Source: Paenibacillus amylolyticus (GTDB lineage: Bacteria; Bacillota; Bacilli; Paenibacillales; Paenibacillaceae). From it: a stretch of 64,000 nucleotides of DNA. The position numbers and the translations under genes were made by a program. Below, piece by piece: positions 25,005 through 34,089 of the stretch (positions are counted from its first letter, which is position 1; each line of letters opens with the position of its first letter). A model generated the notes under the pieces. That model did not search any database. It was given only the letters and a program-made list of their open reading frames with translations, and was not told the DNA's origin. The DNA lies in contig NZ_RIAS01000010.1 of assembly GCF_003719335.1 (NCBI RefSeq), forward strand, positions 216,643-280,642, given 5' to 3'.

Positions 25005-26816
25005 ATGATTCAGTTTCCGAAACCGGATGTGGAGCAGTATTTCCAGACGTATCGTATTTCGCATTTTGCCGTATCAGCAGATGAGAAGAAGTTGTATATG
25101 GATAGCAACCTGAATGGTCAACCGAATATTTGGGCGATGGACTTGCCTGGGGGATATCCTTATCCTTTGACGTATTTGAACCAAAGCAGTCAATTTATTA
25201 AGGCTGATCCGCAGGGGCGTCATCTGCTCACCGCTTTTGATCGAGATGGGAACGAAAACTATCACCTCTATGCGTTGCCACCGGAGGGGGGAGTTCCGCT
25301 TCCGATTGTTCCAGCTGATCCGAGTGACCGCTGTTATTATGCTCATTTATCTGAGGACGGAAAACGGTTGTATTATAACACCAGTTCGGGTAATCCGAAT
25401 TATATGAATGCACGCCTTCATGACCTGGAGACTGGAGAAGACGAGCTCTTGTATCAGGGAGAAGAGGTAACCAGCAGCCTTATTGCAGTAAGTCCAAATG
25501 AAGAAGCCTATGTTATCATCAAAATGTATTCCAACACGTATCAGACTGCCCATCTGCACCGGAACGGGGAATCTCATTCCATAGTACCGGTTACGGAGCG
25601 GCAGAGTCAGGTTCCCTATGTTTTGTTTGCGGGGAATGATCGTTTGTTGCTGATTACGAATGACAATTCGGCATATGCCTATGTAGCTGAGTATGTCATC
25701 GATACAGGAGAGTTCCGTGCGTTGTGTCATATTGAGGGTGAAGATGTAGATGAAATCCGCTGGCATGAGGCATCTGAAACGTTATATATTTGGACACTGA
25801 CCGGGCCGGAGTATCACATGTATGTGTTGGAAAAAGATGCTGAAAAACCTCGCCGCATGGACATGCCGCTCGATACCATTGAACAGGTAAACGTGACCAA
25901 ATCCGGTAACGTGTACATTCTTGGACGCGGCGCTGTGCAGCCCCACAACATTTATCGCCTCATCGTAGGCTCTGAGTCCTGGGAACCGTTAACAGCCAAT
26001 CGAGTAACCGGTCTGAACCCGGATGACCTCGTATATCCAGATGTGGTGCGATACAATTCCTATGACGGGCTGGAGATTGAAGCGCTGCTCTTCCAAGCGA
26101 AGCCAGAACAGGCGAACGGATACAGTGTATTCTGGCCGCATGGCGGGCCACAGGCATCGGAAGCCAAGTTTTTGCGTCCTATGTTTCAATTGTTGCTCGC
26201 ACAAGGGTACAATATCTTTGCTCCGAACTTCCGGGGCAGTACGGGATATGGTGCTGAATTCGTGAAGATGGTTGAGCGGGATTGGGGAGAAGGGCCGAGA
26301 CTGGACTGTGTTGCAGGCATTGGGTGGATGTTTGATCAGGGGATTAGCTCGCCAGAGCGTTTATTTGTGGTAGGCGGCAGTTATGGGGGTTATATGACCC
26401 TGCTGCTTGCAGGTCGTCATCCAGAGCTGTTCCGTGCAGCTATCGATATTTTTGGCCCAAGCAATCTGTTTACTTTCCTGGAATCTGTACCGGAGGACTG
26501 GAAGCCAATGATGGATAAATGGCTGGGGGATCCGGTGCGCGACCGTGAACGCTTGACCAAGGACTCACCAATTACGTATCTGGATCAGATGGTGAACCCG
26601 ATGCTGGTCATTCAAGGAGCCAATGATCCAAGGGTGGTTAAGGCTGAATCTGACCAGATTGTAGCCGCACTACAGGAGAAAGGTGTAGACGTCGAGTACA
26701 TCGTATTGGATGATGAGGGCCATGGTTTCTCCAGAAGAACAAATGAAATTTTGGTTTACCGCAAAATGGTAGAGTTTTTGCAAAAACATCAAGAGACTCC
26801 TGTTACACAGGTTTGA
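25005..26816 (+). CDS. S9-family peptidase (S9C-like)
   Basis: A 603-residue prolyl-oligopeptidase-superfamily enzyme starting at ATG 25005 with TAAGGAGG 8 bases upstream. The N-terminal two thirds form a beta-propeller with TolB-like repeats (DEKKLYMDSNLNGQPNIWAM, DGKRLYYNTSSGNPN). The C-terminal hydrolase domain shows WPHGGPQASE, FRGSTGYGAEF, nucleophile VGGSYGGYMTLL near residue 463, the acid in VIQGANDPRVV and the histidine in DDEGHGFSRRTN. It probably trims acylated or blocked peptides in the cytoplasm. Distinct from the lanthipeptide-cluster S9 protein, which lacks the full GGSYGG signature. Confidence 0.9.
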   Translation: MIQFPKPDVEQYFQTYRISHFAVSADEKKLYMDSNLNGQPNIWAMDLPGGYPYPLTYLNQSSQFIKADPQGRHLLTAFDRDGNENYHLYALPPEGGVPLPIVPADPSDRCYYAHLSEDGKRLYYNTSSGNPNYMNARLHDLETGEDELLYQGEEVTSSLIAVSPNEEAYVIIKMYSNTYQTAHLHRNGESHSIVPVTERQSQVPYVLFAGNDRLLLITNDNSAYAYVAEYVIDTGEFRALCHIEGEDVDEIRWHEASETLYIWTLTGPEYHMYVLEKDAEKPRRMDMPLDTIEQVNVTKSGNVYILGRGAVQPHNIYRLIVGSESWEPLTANRVTGLNPDDLVYPDVVRYNSYDGLEIEALLFQAKPEQANGYSVFWPHGGPQASEAKFLRPMFQLLLAQGYNIFAPNFRGSTGYGAEFVKMVERDWGEGPRLDCVAGIGWMFDQGISSPERLFVVGGSYGGYMTLLLAGRHPELFRAAIDIFGPSNLFTFLESVPEDWKPMMDKWLGDPVRDRERLTKDSPITYLDQMVNPMLVIQGANDPRVVKAESDQIVAALQEKGVDVEYIVLDDEGHGFSRRTNEILVYRKMVEFLQKHQETPVTQV

Positions 26817-26918
26817 TTCGAATGGTTCGATCACGATATAACTCAGCGGATCATTCATATGTTGACTAGAGGCAGCTCATGCAGACATGGAGACATCGAC
26901 TCTACTATAGAGCAACAA

Positions 26919-26960
26919 AAGATAGCCAGTGATCACTAGGATCACTGGCTATCTTCGTTT
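26919..26960 (+). terminator. Bidirectional terminator
   Basis: A perfect 16-base stem, AAGATAGCCAGTGATC / GATCACTGGCTATCTT, with loop ACTAG. CGTTTT follows on the plus strand, and the T-run TTGTTG follows on the minus side. It separates the S9 gene from the convergent phosphotransferase. Confidence 0.8.
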
Positions 26961-27055
26961 TAGGACGTCAGGTACCCTTTATTTTACCATAGTTACTTGG
27001 AGTGATAGAGTCCTTTAGCATTTGCAAGTCGCAAGCGGGTTTTACTTTCTGGACG

Positions 27056-28090
27056 TTAGTCCAGCAAAGTAAGTACCTTCTCGATATACTGCTTAGCCCA
27101 CGGAGCAAAAGACAGATCCGCTTCCCAAGTTACCTGTCCCGTCGCCTTCGCTTCACTCCACCACAGAATACGTTGATATAATAAATGAATAAGAAGGCGC
27201 GAACGAAAATGAATACATTTTTCCACATCGTCTGCACAGACCTTTTCCCGGTAATGATGAAGAAATCTCGCAGCCAGATCAGGCCGATCTTCCCGGAGGT
27301 ATCTTGCGGTTATTTTAGTCAGATCGGCTGTGCCATCACCGAAATAAGCCGTCGTCAAATCAAATAATCCACTGATTTTCCACGGGGACGCAGGCGGGTC
27401 TGCTTTTTGCACAAGAAAATTCTCAACTTTGAAATCTCCCATGACAAACTCATGAACCGACGAGACTAAAAATGCAGCTTCGGACTGCTTCAATTGCTCA
27501 TCCACCCAGCGTACATCATCGTCAGTAATCACGGAATACTTCTCCGCATCGTGTAACCAGTGGCGGATGCTTCCGTATAGCCAGTCTAGATACGAGCCGG
27601 CAAAAGGCATGATTTTGTCTGCCACTGGATCGTATTCTCCGGCATCTGGAACTTTCCAGTGATGTAGTTCGGCTAACGTTTCAGCCAATACATCTGCAAT
27701 TTCTTCATGATCTTGTGAAGTTAGAGTCGTTTGAAAAACAGGATCATATAAATGGCTTCCAGGCAGCTTCGGCATCATTACGTAACTCCAACCGAGTAGC
27801 TCTGTGTCTTCCTGAATCTGATAGGGAACAGGCACAGGGATGGTTGTGCGCGCCGCTAATTGCTCCACGAAAAATTGCTCTTCCTGAAACTGTCCATTGT
27901 ATAATGGATTGCCTTTCAGAATAAACTCACCTTCCGTGGTTTGAACGAGCAAGGTTTGCCCCATCACCCCTTCAGCTGTCCGGTGGAATTGGACTAGTGC
28001 CCCGAGATTGAAACAATCAAGTGCCTGTTGCAGATCTTGTTCCGAGATTTGACCGAGGCCTTTGGTGGCAAAGTAAATACGAGTCGTCAT
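27056..28090 (-). CDS. Aminoglycoside-phosphotransferase-like (APH) family protein
   Basis: A 344-residue kinase-fold protein. EGEFILKGNPLYNGQFQEEQFF holds the ATP-binding lysine and the alpha-C glutamate. FVMGDFKVENFLV near residue 216 is the catalytic loop (the usual first His is replaced by Met), and ISGLFDLTTAYFGD near 245 is the metal-binding Asp region. These proteins phosphorylate small hydroxylated molecules such as amino sugars, choline or antibiotics. The substrate cannot be deduced. It is the second gene of a probable two-gene unit, 20 bases after the TPR-SUKH gene. Confidence 0.8.
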   Translation of the reverse strand: MTTRIYFATKGLGQISEQDLQQALDCFNLGALVQFHRTAEGVMGQTLLVQTTEGEFILKGNPLYNGQFQEEQFFVEQLAARTTIPVPVPYQIQEDTELLGWSYVMMPKLPGSHLYDPVFQTTLTSQDHEEIADVLAETLAELHHWKVPDAGEYDPVADKIMPFAGSYLDWLYGSIRHWLHDAEKYSVITDDDVRWVDEQLKQSEAAFLVSSVHEFVMGDFKVENFLVQKADPPASPWKISGLFDLTTAYFGDGTADLTKITARYLREDRPDLAARFLHHYREKVCADDVEKCIHFRSRLLIHLLYQRILWWSEAKATGQVTWEADLSFAPWAKQYIEKVLTLLD

Positions 28091-28110
28091 AGATGGCTCC
28101 TTGTCTCTTC

Positions 28111-29484
28111 TTAGTCCAGCTCAGCTCGGGAAAATAAATCAAGAATAAGGTCGTACTGCTCACAGGCTTGCTTAAAGCCAAGAATAAAGGATATGAGAGC
28201 GTCCTTGTCATTCGTATATGCACAGAACATATCGGCTTCCGGATCAAAACGAATAACCGAAGTCAGATGCGGCATCTTTTCTTCAAGAAACACAGATGCG
28301 AGGGAGGCCCAATCGTAACCGCCACCTTCGAAACCTTCATCTGCACGTGAGTCAAATACGTCTTGAAGATATGTACCCGCATTCAGAATCACGGAATAGG
28401 AATTGGTTCCTGCATCAATGAACCTAAAAGGGGCAATGGCTTCTTTAGAGAATGTTGTCACGCTTTGGTTCTCTGTGAATACAGCAGTAACTGCTTGTTC
28501 TTCATCAAGAGGGTCAAAGTCATTCTCGTCAAGCAAATCAAAGTTTTCTTCGTCCAGTAAACCCCGAATGAAAACCTCGAAGTTCGGCGCCAGATACGTG
28601 ATTTCATAATCGCTCTCCTGATCCACATGAACGACACAAGGTTCGCCTTCTGGCCCGCAGAAGCGATAGTCGAGCATAACGACGTCATGACCAGCGGAAG
28701 GGCAATCGCAGATGACAACGCCGAGGTCAGGATACCCCCAATCTTCAATCATAAAGCGACTGCCGAACTCCCCGCCAAGGGAATACATCTTATCCCGTCC
28801 AATACCCAAGATGCTTGAAATGGCGATATGATCCTCTGCCCAACTTGTACCTTCTTGGGTCGGAAACGTTGTGCGCGCAGGAAAACCGCCATTTTGCGTT
28901 TTCATTAGTTGAATATAGGAAGCTGGCAGTTTGTAGCCGAGTTCCTGTTCAATGGATTGAATTAATTCCTCGTCAAAAGGAGCAGACACATGGTTATCTT
29001 GCGCATAATCGCTATACCGCCAGAACGTTGCAGGATCGTATGTGCCTGAAGCAACCTCAAGCTGGTTTAGTGTTCCGCTTTGCTCCCACTCTGCCTGCTC
29101 CGTCTCCCAGCGAATGCGATCCCGATCCATTTTAGCTGCTTTGGGGCGAATCCAGTCCAGATATTCCAGGGTAGACTCATCATCGGGCTCAAGTCGATTC
29201 GCTTCTTCAAAAGCTGCCTGTGCCAGCTTGTATTCAGCGACGTAACAGTAGGCATAACCTAACCGGAAGTGCCATAACGGGTCTAGTTGGCCTTGTTCCT
29301 TAACGCCTTGTAATAGTTTAATGGCTGTGCGATACTCTTCCAAATTGTTATATGCTCTTGCAAGCTGTCCGATCGTTTCGGCATCCTGCTCGGATTCGGG
29401 TAATGCCTCAAGACGTTTAACGATGAGAGCATAATCTTCCTGCGCATGCCAAGTGTTGATCTGTTCCAGTAACTCTCTATCCAT
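28111..29484 (-). CDS. TPR-SUKH (SMI1/KNR4)-Imm51 multidomain immunity-like protein
   Basis: A 457-residue protein. I start it at ATG 29484, since GAGGT lies upstream; a further in-frame ATG at 29502 has no site. Residues 1 to about 125 are TPR-like helices (LARAYNNLEEYRTAIKLLQG, FRLGYAYCYVAEYKLAQAAF). Residues about 155-310 are a SMI1/KNR4 (SUKH) domain: LIQSIEQELGYKLPASYIQL, KTQNGGFP, and DWGYPDLGVVICDCPSAGHD. Residues about 335-457 resemble the Imm51 immunity family: GGGYDWASLASVFLEEKMP, RFDPEADMFCAYTND and a final LFSRAELD. SUKH and Imm51 are both linked to protection from polymorphic toxins, so the fusion looks like a poly-immunity protein. No toxin gene is nearby. The Imm51 call is from memory of the family pattern. 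Confidence 0.75.
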   Translation of the reverse strand: MDRELLEQINTWHAQEDYALIVKRLEALPESEQDAETIGQLARAYNNLEEYRTAIKLLQGVKEQGQLDPLWHFRLGYAYCYVAEYKLAQAAFEEANRLEPDDESTLEYLDWIRPKAAKMDRDRIRWETEQAEWEQSGTLNQLEVASGTYDPATFWRYSDYAQDNHVSAPFDEELIQSIEQELGYKLPASYIQLMKTQNGGFPARTTFPTQEGTSWAEDHIAISSILGIGRDKMYSLGGEFGSRFMIEDWGYPDLGVVICDCPSAGHDVVMLDYRFCGPEGEPCVVHVDQESDYEITYLAPNFEVFIRGLLDEENFDLLDENDFDPLDEEQAVTAVFTENQSVTTFSKEAIAPFRFIDAGTNSYSVILNAGTYLQDVFDSRADEGFEGGGYDWASLASVFLEEKMPHLTSVIRFDPEADMFCAYTNDKDALISFILGFKQACEQYDLILDLFSRAELD

Positions 29485-29550
29485 GATGAGACCTCTTTTC
29501 ATAGTAAAAGAATAGGAAACTCTTCCAACTATTTTACAAGGTTTAGAGAC

Positions 29551-29604
29551 AAAAAAACACTCCTTTCAGCTGGCAGCTTTGAAGCTTTTCCAGCAGAAGG
29601 GAGT
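29551..29604 (-). terminator. Terminator of the nrd operon
   Basis: On the minus strand CACTCCCTTCTGCTGG pairs with CCAGCTGAAAGGAGTG around a loop, followed by TTTTTTTG. It lies about 120 bases after the nrdB stop. Confidence 0.8.
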
Positions 29605-29721
29605 GGTTGGTTTTAGGTGGTTCATTTACATAAGCAGAGCATTCAAGAAGCAGGTATCCTGCATATACATAGAAAGTAGCTTCCGGATAAGCATGGGCTC
29701 TATATCGAGATTGTAATGTTC

Positions 29722-30753
29722 TTACAGATCGTCAAATCCGTTATCGTCGCCGACTTTACCGTAGTTACGGGATTTGGCTTCGAAGAAGTCCGTTTTCGTT
29801 GCATTCAGCGCTTCGTCGGAGAATGGTTTGATCCAAGGCATACAGTTCACGTCAACGCCTTCATATGCCTTTTCCATACCCATCAGACGCAAGCGTTTGT
29901 TCGCTGTGTATTTAATGTAGTCTTCCAGCTCGTTCAGGTCGATGCCGCGAACGTTGCTAAGTGTATAATGTGCCCAGTTCGTTTCCAGCTCAACGGCGCG
30001 GTCAATCGTTTTGTACACGTAGTCCATGTTTTCAGGTGTGTTCAGTTCAGGGAAGTCCACAAGCAGCTGTTTGAACACTTCCGCGAAGAAGTAGCAGTGC
30101 TGGTTTTCGTCCCGCTGGATGTACGAGATCATCTGGCTGGTTGCCATCATTTTCTGGTCACGAGCCAGGTTATAGAAAAACGCAAATGTACTGTAGAAGA
30201 AAATACCTTCTAGAATCAGGTCAGCAACCATCGCTTGGAAGAACGTCTGTGGAGACGGATTGTCCCGGAAGTTTTGATAGATATCGGCGATGAAACGGTT
30301 GCGATCGAGCAAGACTGGATCATGCTTCCAATACTCGAAAATCTCTTTCTGCTCCTGATCGGATACGATCGAAGACAGCACGTAGGAGTAAGATTGGTTA
30401 TGCACGACTTCCTGTTGTCCAATAATGGCAGAGATTGCTTCAAGGGAAGAGTCTGTAAAGTAACGTTTCACGTCGCCAACAAACATCGTTTGCATAGAAT
30501 CCAGTACAGCCAGCAGGGAGATATTGATTTTGAACGTACGTTTTTCTTCTTCGTCCAGTTGGGCAAACTGGGAAGCATCTTTGGACATAGGGATTTCATC
30601 CGCAATCCAGTGGTTGAGTAGCAATACTTTGTACAATTTGTACATATGAGGCATACGAATGTCGTTCCAGTTCAGGATACCCGAGCATTCACCTTCAATA
30701 ATACGGGTCGACTGGTTAGGCGCTTCGGTATTGAAAATTTTCTGTACTTGCAT
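29722..30753 (-). CDS. nrdB: Class I ribonucleotide reductase beta subunit
   Basis: A 343-residue radical-generating subunit. Metal ligands and the radical site are visible. The first Asp is in LLAVLDSMQ, and EVVHNQSYSYVL supplies Glu, His and the tyrosyl-radical Tyr in the ExxHxxxY arrangement. LILEGIFFYSTF and RDENQHCYF supply the remaining Glu and Glu-x-x-His ligands. The C-terminal tail ends GFDDL, the usual flexible end that docks on NrdA. The ATG has AAGGAG upstream. It follows nrdA on the same strand, 232 bases away, with a hairpin plus T-run in between. No nrdI gene is present, which fits class Ia-type use. Confidence 0.95.
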   Translation of the reverse strand: MQVQKIFNTEAPNQSTRIIEGECSGILNWNDIRMPHMYKLYKVLLLNHWIADEIPMSKDASQFAQLDEEEKRTFKINISLLAVLDSMQTMFVGDVKRYFTDSSLEAISAIIGQQEVVHNQSYSYVLSSIVSDQEQKEIFEYWKHDPVLLDRNRFIADIYQNFRDNPSPQTFFQAMVADLILEGIFFYSTFAFFYNLARDQKMMATSQMISYIQRDENQHCYFFAEVFKQLLVDFPELNTPENMDYVYKTIDRAVELETNWAHYTLSNVRGIDLNELEDYIKYTANKRLRLMGMEKAYEGVDVNCMPWIKPFSDEALNATKTDFFEAKSRNYGKVGDDNGFDDL

Positions 30754-30865
30754 AGTCCGTTCACTCCTTGAATGAATTTACACTATAAAAAGACGATGAC
30801 AGAACAAGCGTGTATCTGTCTTGGCATATAGTTAACATCTTGCGATGCTATGGTCAGGTTTTGGG

Positions 30866-30914
30866 CAAAAAAGAACCAGGGCAACGCTATTTTGCATTCA
30901 AAACAGGATGCCCC
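30866..30914 (-). terminator. Hairpin with T-run between nrdA and nrdB
   Basis: On the minus strand GGGCATC-CTGTTTTG pairs with CAAAATAG-CGTTGCCC across an AATG loop. After a short spacer TTCTTTTTTG follows. It may lower nrdB transcription relative to nrdA or protect the nrdA 3' end. Confidence 0.6.
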
Positions 30915-30985
30915 GGTGGTCATCTTAGTCAGCGTGGCAGGATGGGGGACCCATGTCTATCACGATGTTACAATGCTTATGCGGA

Positions 30986-33319
30986 TCAGCTTGCGCAGGA
31001 ATCACATTCCTCAATCGTTAATGCACGGCTTCGAACATAATAGGTCGATTTCATGCCGGCTCTCCAAGCGTGAAGATGCAATTCCAGGAATTCAGTCGCC
31101 TTGATATCCGGACGAACATACAGGTTGAAGCTTTGACCCTGGTCAACGTGACGCTGACGAGCTGCCGCCATATTGATGGATGCATGTTGGTCTACCATAA
31201 ATGCCGTTTTGTAGTACCAGATCGTTTTTTCGGATAGATCCGGTGCCGGGTTGGCAATTTTGTATGTTGTTTTCTCTTCATAGGACAACAGCTCATACAG
31301 TGGATCGATACTTGCTGTTGAACCGGCGATGATGGAGGTGGAACCGTTTGGTGCGATAGCAAACATCCATGCGTTGCGTACACCGTTTTGTTTCACTTGT
31401 GCTTGCAGTTCTTTCCATTGATCTGTAGTTACAAATTCGCCTACGCGCTCACCCGTCGTGTACTCACGTTGGTCGAAGTAATGGCCGCTTTCCCAATCGG
31501 AGCCTTTGAACTTCGGATAATGTCCTTTTTCTTTGGACAGTTCCATGCTGGCTTGAACGAGCAGGTAATTAATTTTTTCATACAGATTATCGTTATATGT
31601 GACAGCTTCCTCGGACTCCCAACGAATGCCTTCGAGTGCAAGCAGGTGATGCAGTCCGAATGTTCCCAGACCGACAGCGCGATACTGACTGTTCGTGTAC
31701 TGAGCTTGAAGCACCTCAATGTTGTTGATATCGATCACGTTGTCCAGCATGCGAACCTGAATCGGAATCAAGCGCTCCAGTACATTATGAGGTACTGCAC
31801 GAGCCAAGTGGATTGAGTTCAGGTTGCAGACCACGAAGTCACCAGGTACTTTGGAGATCACGATGCGTGTCTGACCATCTTTAGTCACCAGTTCTTCTTT
31901 TTCCACCACGGTAGCGGATTGGTTCTGCATAATTTCAGTACACAGGTTGGACGAGTATACCATGCCATGTGCCCGGTTCGGATTCGCACGGTTTACAGTG
32001 TCACGGTAGAACATGTACGGCGTACCTGTTTCAAGCTGCGATTTCATCACACGTTTCATGATGTCGATCGCTTGTACCGTAATACGGGACAACAGCGGAT
32101 GATTCACGGCTTCTTCATACTTCTCGCGGAATGTACCTTGACCCTGAGTTTCATCGTAGAAGTCTTCCAGACCCAGTGCGCGGCCGTTCTCATCTTTCCA
32201 GCCCATCACTTTTTTGGTCTCGTGCGGGCAGAACAGGCTCCATTCACCACGACTTTCGACACGCTCCATGAAGAGGTCAGGCAGGCAGATACCGTGGAAA
32301 ACGTCATGCGCACGCATCCGCTCGTCACCATTGTTCAGCTTGAGATCAAGGAAAGCCAGAATATCTTTATGGAAAACGTCCAGGTAAACCGCGATTGCTC
32401 CTTTACGTGTTCCGAGCTGGTCTACGCTAACTGCTGTATTGTTCAACTGGCGAATCCAAGGGATAACGCCTGAGCTTGTATTTTTGTGGCCACGGATGTC
32501 TGAACCACGCGCTCTGACTTTACCGAGGTATACGCCGATGCCGCCGCCCATTTTGCTCAAACGGGCTACGTCTGTATTGGAATCAAAGATCCCTTCGAGT
32601 GAGTCATCTACCGTATCAATGAAACAGCTGGAGAGTTGTCCGGCTACCTTTTTACCTGCATTGGACATTGTCGGTGTAGCTGCCGTCATATACATGTTGC
32701 TCATTGCCCAGTAGGCTTCTTTCACCAGATCCATACGCTTCTCGGCAGGCTCTTGGTGCATCAGGTACATGGCGATAACCATGTAACGCTCCTGCGGCAA
32801 TTCCATGACTTTTCCATCAAAATCGTTGGCGAGGTAACGCTCAGCCAGTGTGAGCAAACCGATGTAATCGAAGAGCAGATCGTTGCGGTAGTCAATGCAC
32901 TCCGCAAGTTCGTCGATCTGTTCCTTGGTGTAACATTCCAGCAACTCTTCGCGATAGATGCCTTTTTTGACAAGGTCAACGATCAGTGGATGGAATGCAC
33001 CATAAGGTTCGTCCGGGTAGGATTTGTATCTGCGGTTGGTCGCCGCTTTTTTGTAAAGGGAAGTAAGCAGGGATCTCGCTGCTGCAAATTTCCAGTTCGG
33101 CTCTTCTTTCGTTACCAGTTCCAGAGCGCTCATCATAAAAGCGTTGCTGATCTCATCTCCGGTAACTTCGTCACGACGAAGTTTGCTCGTTACTCCGCGA
33201 ACCAGACGTTCCTTGTCGAGCATGTCCAGTCCTTCCAGGATACGGTCGGCATATACCGAGATGCGCATCTCGTCAAAGGCAAGCTGGCGATTGTTCGGCT
33301 TGGTCACAACTTGTGGCAT
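30986..33319 (-). CDS. nrdA: Class I ribonucleotide reductase alpha subunit
   Basis: A 777-residue catalytic subunit that reduces ribonucleoside diphosphates. The N-terminal 90 residues look like an ATP-cone (VVTKPNNRQLAFDEMRISVY, then PNWKFAAARSLLTSLYKKA), giving overall activity control by ATP/dATP. Active-site residues are present: GQLSSCF (first redox Cys), SNLCTEI (Asn, radical Cys, Glu) and VVCNLNSIHLA (second redox Cys). The C-terminal ECDSCAS provides the thiol pair that accepts electrons from thioredoxin. It is the first gene of the minus-strand nrdA-nrdB unit. A leader of about 500 bases with NrdR-type boxes at the promoter lies upstream, so control by dATP-sensing NrdR is likely. 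Confidence 0.95.
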   Translation of the reverse strand: MPQVVTKPNNRQLAFDEMRISVYADRILEGLDMLDKERLVRGVTSKLRRDEVTGDEISNAFMMSALELVTKEEPNWKFAAARSLLTSLYKKAATNRRYKSYPDEPYGAFHPLIVDLVKKGIYREELLECYTKEQIDELAECIDYRNDLLFDYIGLLTLAERYLANDFDGKVMELPQERYMVIAMYLMHQEPAEKRMDLVKEAYWAMSNMYMTAATPTMSNAGKKVAGQLSSCFIDTVDDSLEGIFDSNTDVARLSKMGGGIGVYLGKVRARGSDIRGHKNTSSGVIPWIRQLNNTAVSVDQLGTRKGAIAVYLDVFHKDILAFLDLKLNNGDERMRAHDVFHGICLPDLFMERVESRGEWSLFCPHETKKVMGWKDENGRALGLEDFYDETQGQGTFREKYEEAVNHPLLSRITVQAIDIMKRVMKSQLETGTPYMFYRDTVNRANPNRAHGMVYSSNLCTEIMQNQSATVVEKEELVTKDGQTRIVISKVPGDFVVCNLNSIHLARAVPHNVLERLIPIQVRMLDNVIDINNIEVLQAQYTNSQYRAVGLGTFGLHHLLALEGIRWESEEAVTYNDNLYEKINYLLVQASMELSKEKGHYPKFKGSDWESGHYFDQREYTTGERVGEFVTTDQWKELQAQVKQNGVRNAWMFAIAPNGSTSIIAGSTASIDPLYELLSYEEKTTYKIANPAPDLSEKTIWYYKTAFMVDQHASINMAAARQRHVDQGQSFNLYVRPDIKATEFLELHLHAWRAGMKSTYYVRSRALTIEECDSCAS

Positions 33320-33505
33320 GAATATTCCTCGCTTTCACATGATAAAAAAATAATGATAAAAAAATAAATTAAACAATTCTTTGAAAATAAGAATTGGAGG
33401 TCTACAACGGTGAGTAGAAAACGGATTTTGCGGACTACAGTGGCAGTAACCAGATACGTTTGGGATGAAATCATGCGACAAGGAGTGGTCAGAACCTGCT
33501 CATAC

Positions 33506-33540
33506 AAAAAGCATTCCCCTTGCCTTACGGCTGAAAATGC
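33506..33540 (-). terminator. Intrinsic terminator inside the nrdA leader
   Basis: On the minus strand GCATTTTC pairs with GGGAATGC (two G-U pairs), with an inner GCC-GTAA-GGC hairpin, followed by TTTTTG. It lies about 190 bases before the nrdA start and about 280 bases after the presumed transcription start. Its place suggests attenuation. Confidence 0.65.
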
Positions 33541-33676
33541 CCATTCATGTTCTGGTTTTTAACAGTCTTATCTATGCATGCCTTCTACAGAACAAGTTGC
33601 TGTATGTAAGCTGTTGTCTGATCATTTACGTACCTGTGAATAAAGATAACGGACGCAGTCTAAACAGCCCCGTTAA

Positions 33677-33738
33677 CCTCCAAGCCAGCCCTGTCTTCGA
33701 GAAAGCGATTTACACCTACAGGGACGTGCCTTTGGAGG
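33677..33738 (-). ncRNA. Structured element in the nrdA 5' leader
   Basis: On the minus strand an outer stem CCTCCAA (33738-33732) / TTGGAGG (33683-33677) encloses an inner stem CCCTGT (33723-33718) / ACAGGG (33694-33689) with asymmetric internal loops. It precedes the leader terminator. No known riboswitch class was recognised; the B12-box and other cobalamin-riboswitch landmarks were sought and not found. Confidence 0.4.
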
Positions 33739-33800
33739 TGATTTCATCTTGTTTTTCGATAGATTCCAGATGCTGGATATAAGAAGTGGGGTATCCCATT

Positions 33801-33855
33801 TCACTATATTTTGTTGCTGTCATACTAATGTACCCCAACATATAGTGTTTGTAAA
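33801..33855 (-). promoter_or_regulatory. nrd promoter with two NrdR-like boxes
   Basis: On the minus strand TTTACA (33855-33850), 17 bases and TACATT (33832-33827) form a sigma-A-type promoter. Box 1, ACACTATATGTTGGGG (33848-33833), fills the spacer. Box 2 is at 33801-33816, reading TCACTATATTTTGTTG on the plus strand. Both resemble the NrdR consensus ACACWATATWTTGTGT and start 32 bases apart, close to three helical turns, as usual for NrdR pairs. Confidence 0.7.
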
Positions 33856-33988
33856 CAGGGGGGAAACCATAAAACGTAATTCCGAGTATACCATTTAAGC
33901 AAGGAATCCGCAAAGGAAAAGGACTGGAAGATTTGAAGATTCTGCGAAAAAAAATTTACGGGATTTGGAATGACGTCATCACGTCAGT

Positions 33989-34018
33989 TTGAATTGGAGT
34001 ACTTTAAACTGGTAAAAT
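33989..34018 (+). promoter_or_regulatory. Probable sigma-A promoter of the thiamine-binding-type gene
   Basis: TTGAAT and TAAAAT are separated by 18 bases, about 70 bases before the start codon. A dyad TGACG...CGTCA (33971-33986) sits just upstream of the -35 and could be an operator. Confidence 0.55.
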
Positions 34019-34089
34019 AAAATCAGTCAAAACTCGACTAAAACTTGAGCGGCAACGGTTCAAACGGTGCCCAGAGGAGGCAGAGCGAA

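Noticed and set aside
30780..30834. NrdR-type box pair directly upstream of nrdB
   Set aside because: ACACTATA occurs at 30780, but the second half is poor and the facing site matches only about half of the consensus at a 39-base spacing.
33465..33782. 105-codon plus-strand frame in the nrdA leader
   Set aside because: No ribosome site and it runs antisense through the structured leader and terminator.
33320..33830. Cobalamin riboswitch upstream of nrdA
   Set aside because: A GCCACTGT string is present, but the B12 box and the ordered P3-P6 landmarks are missing. The leader is therefore reported as unclassified.
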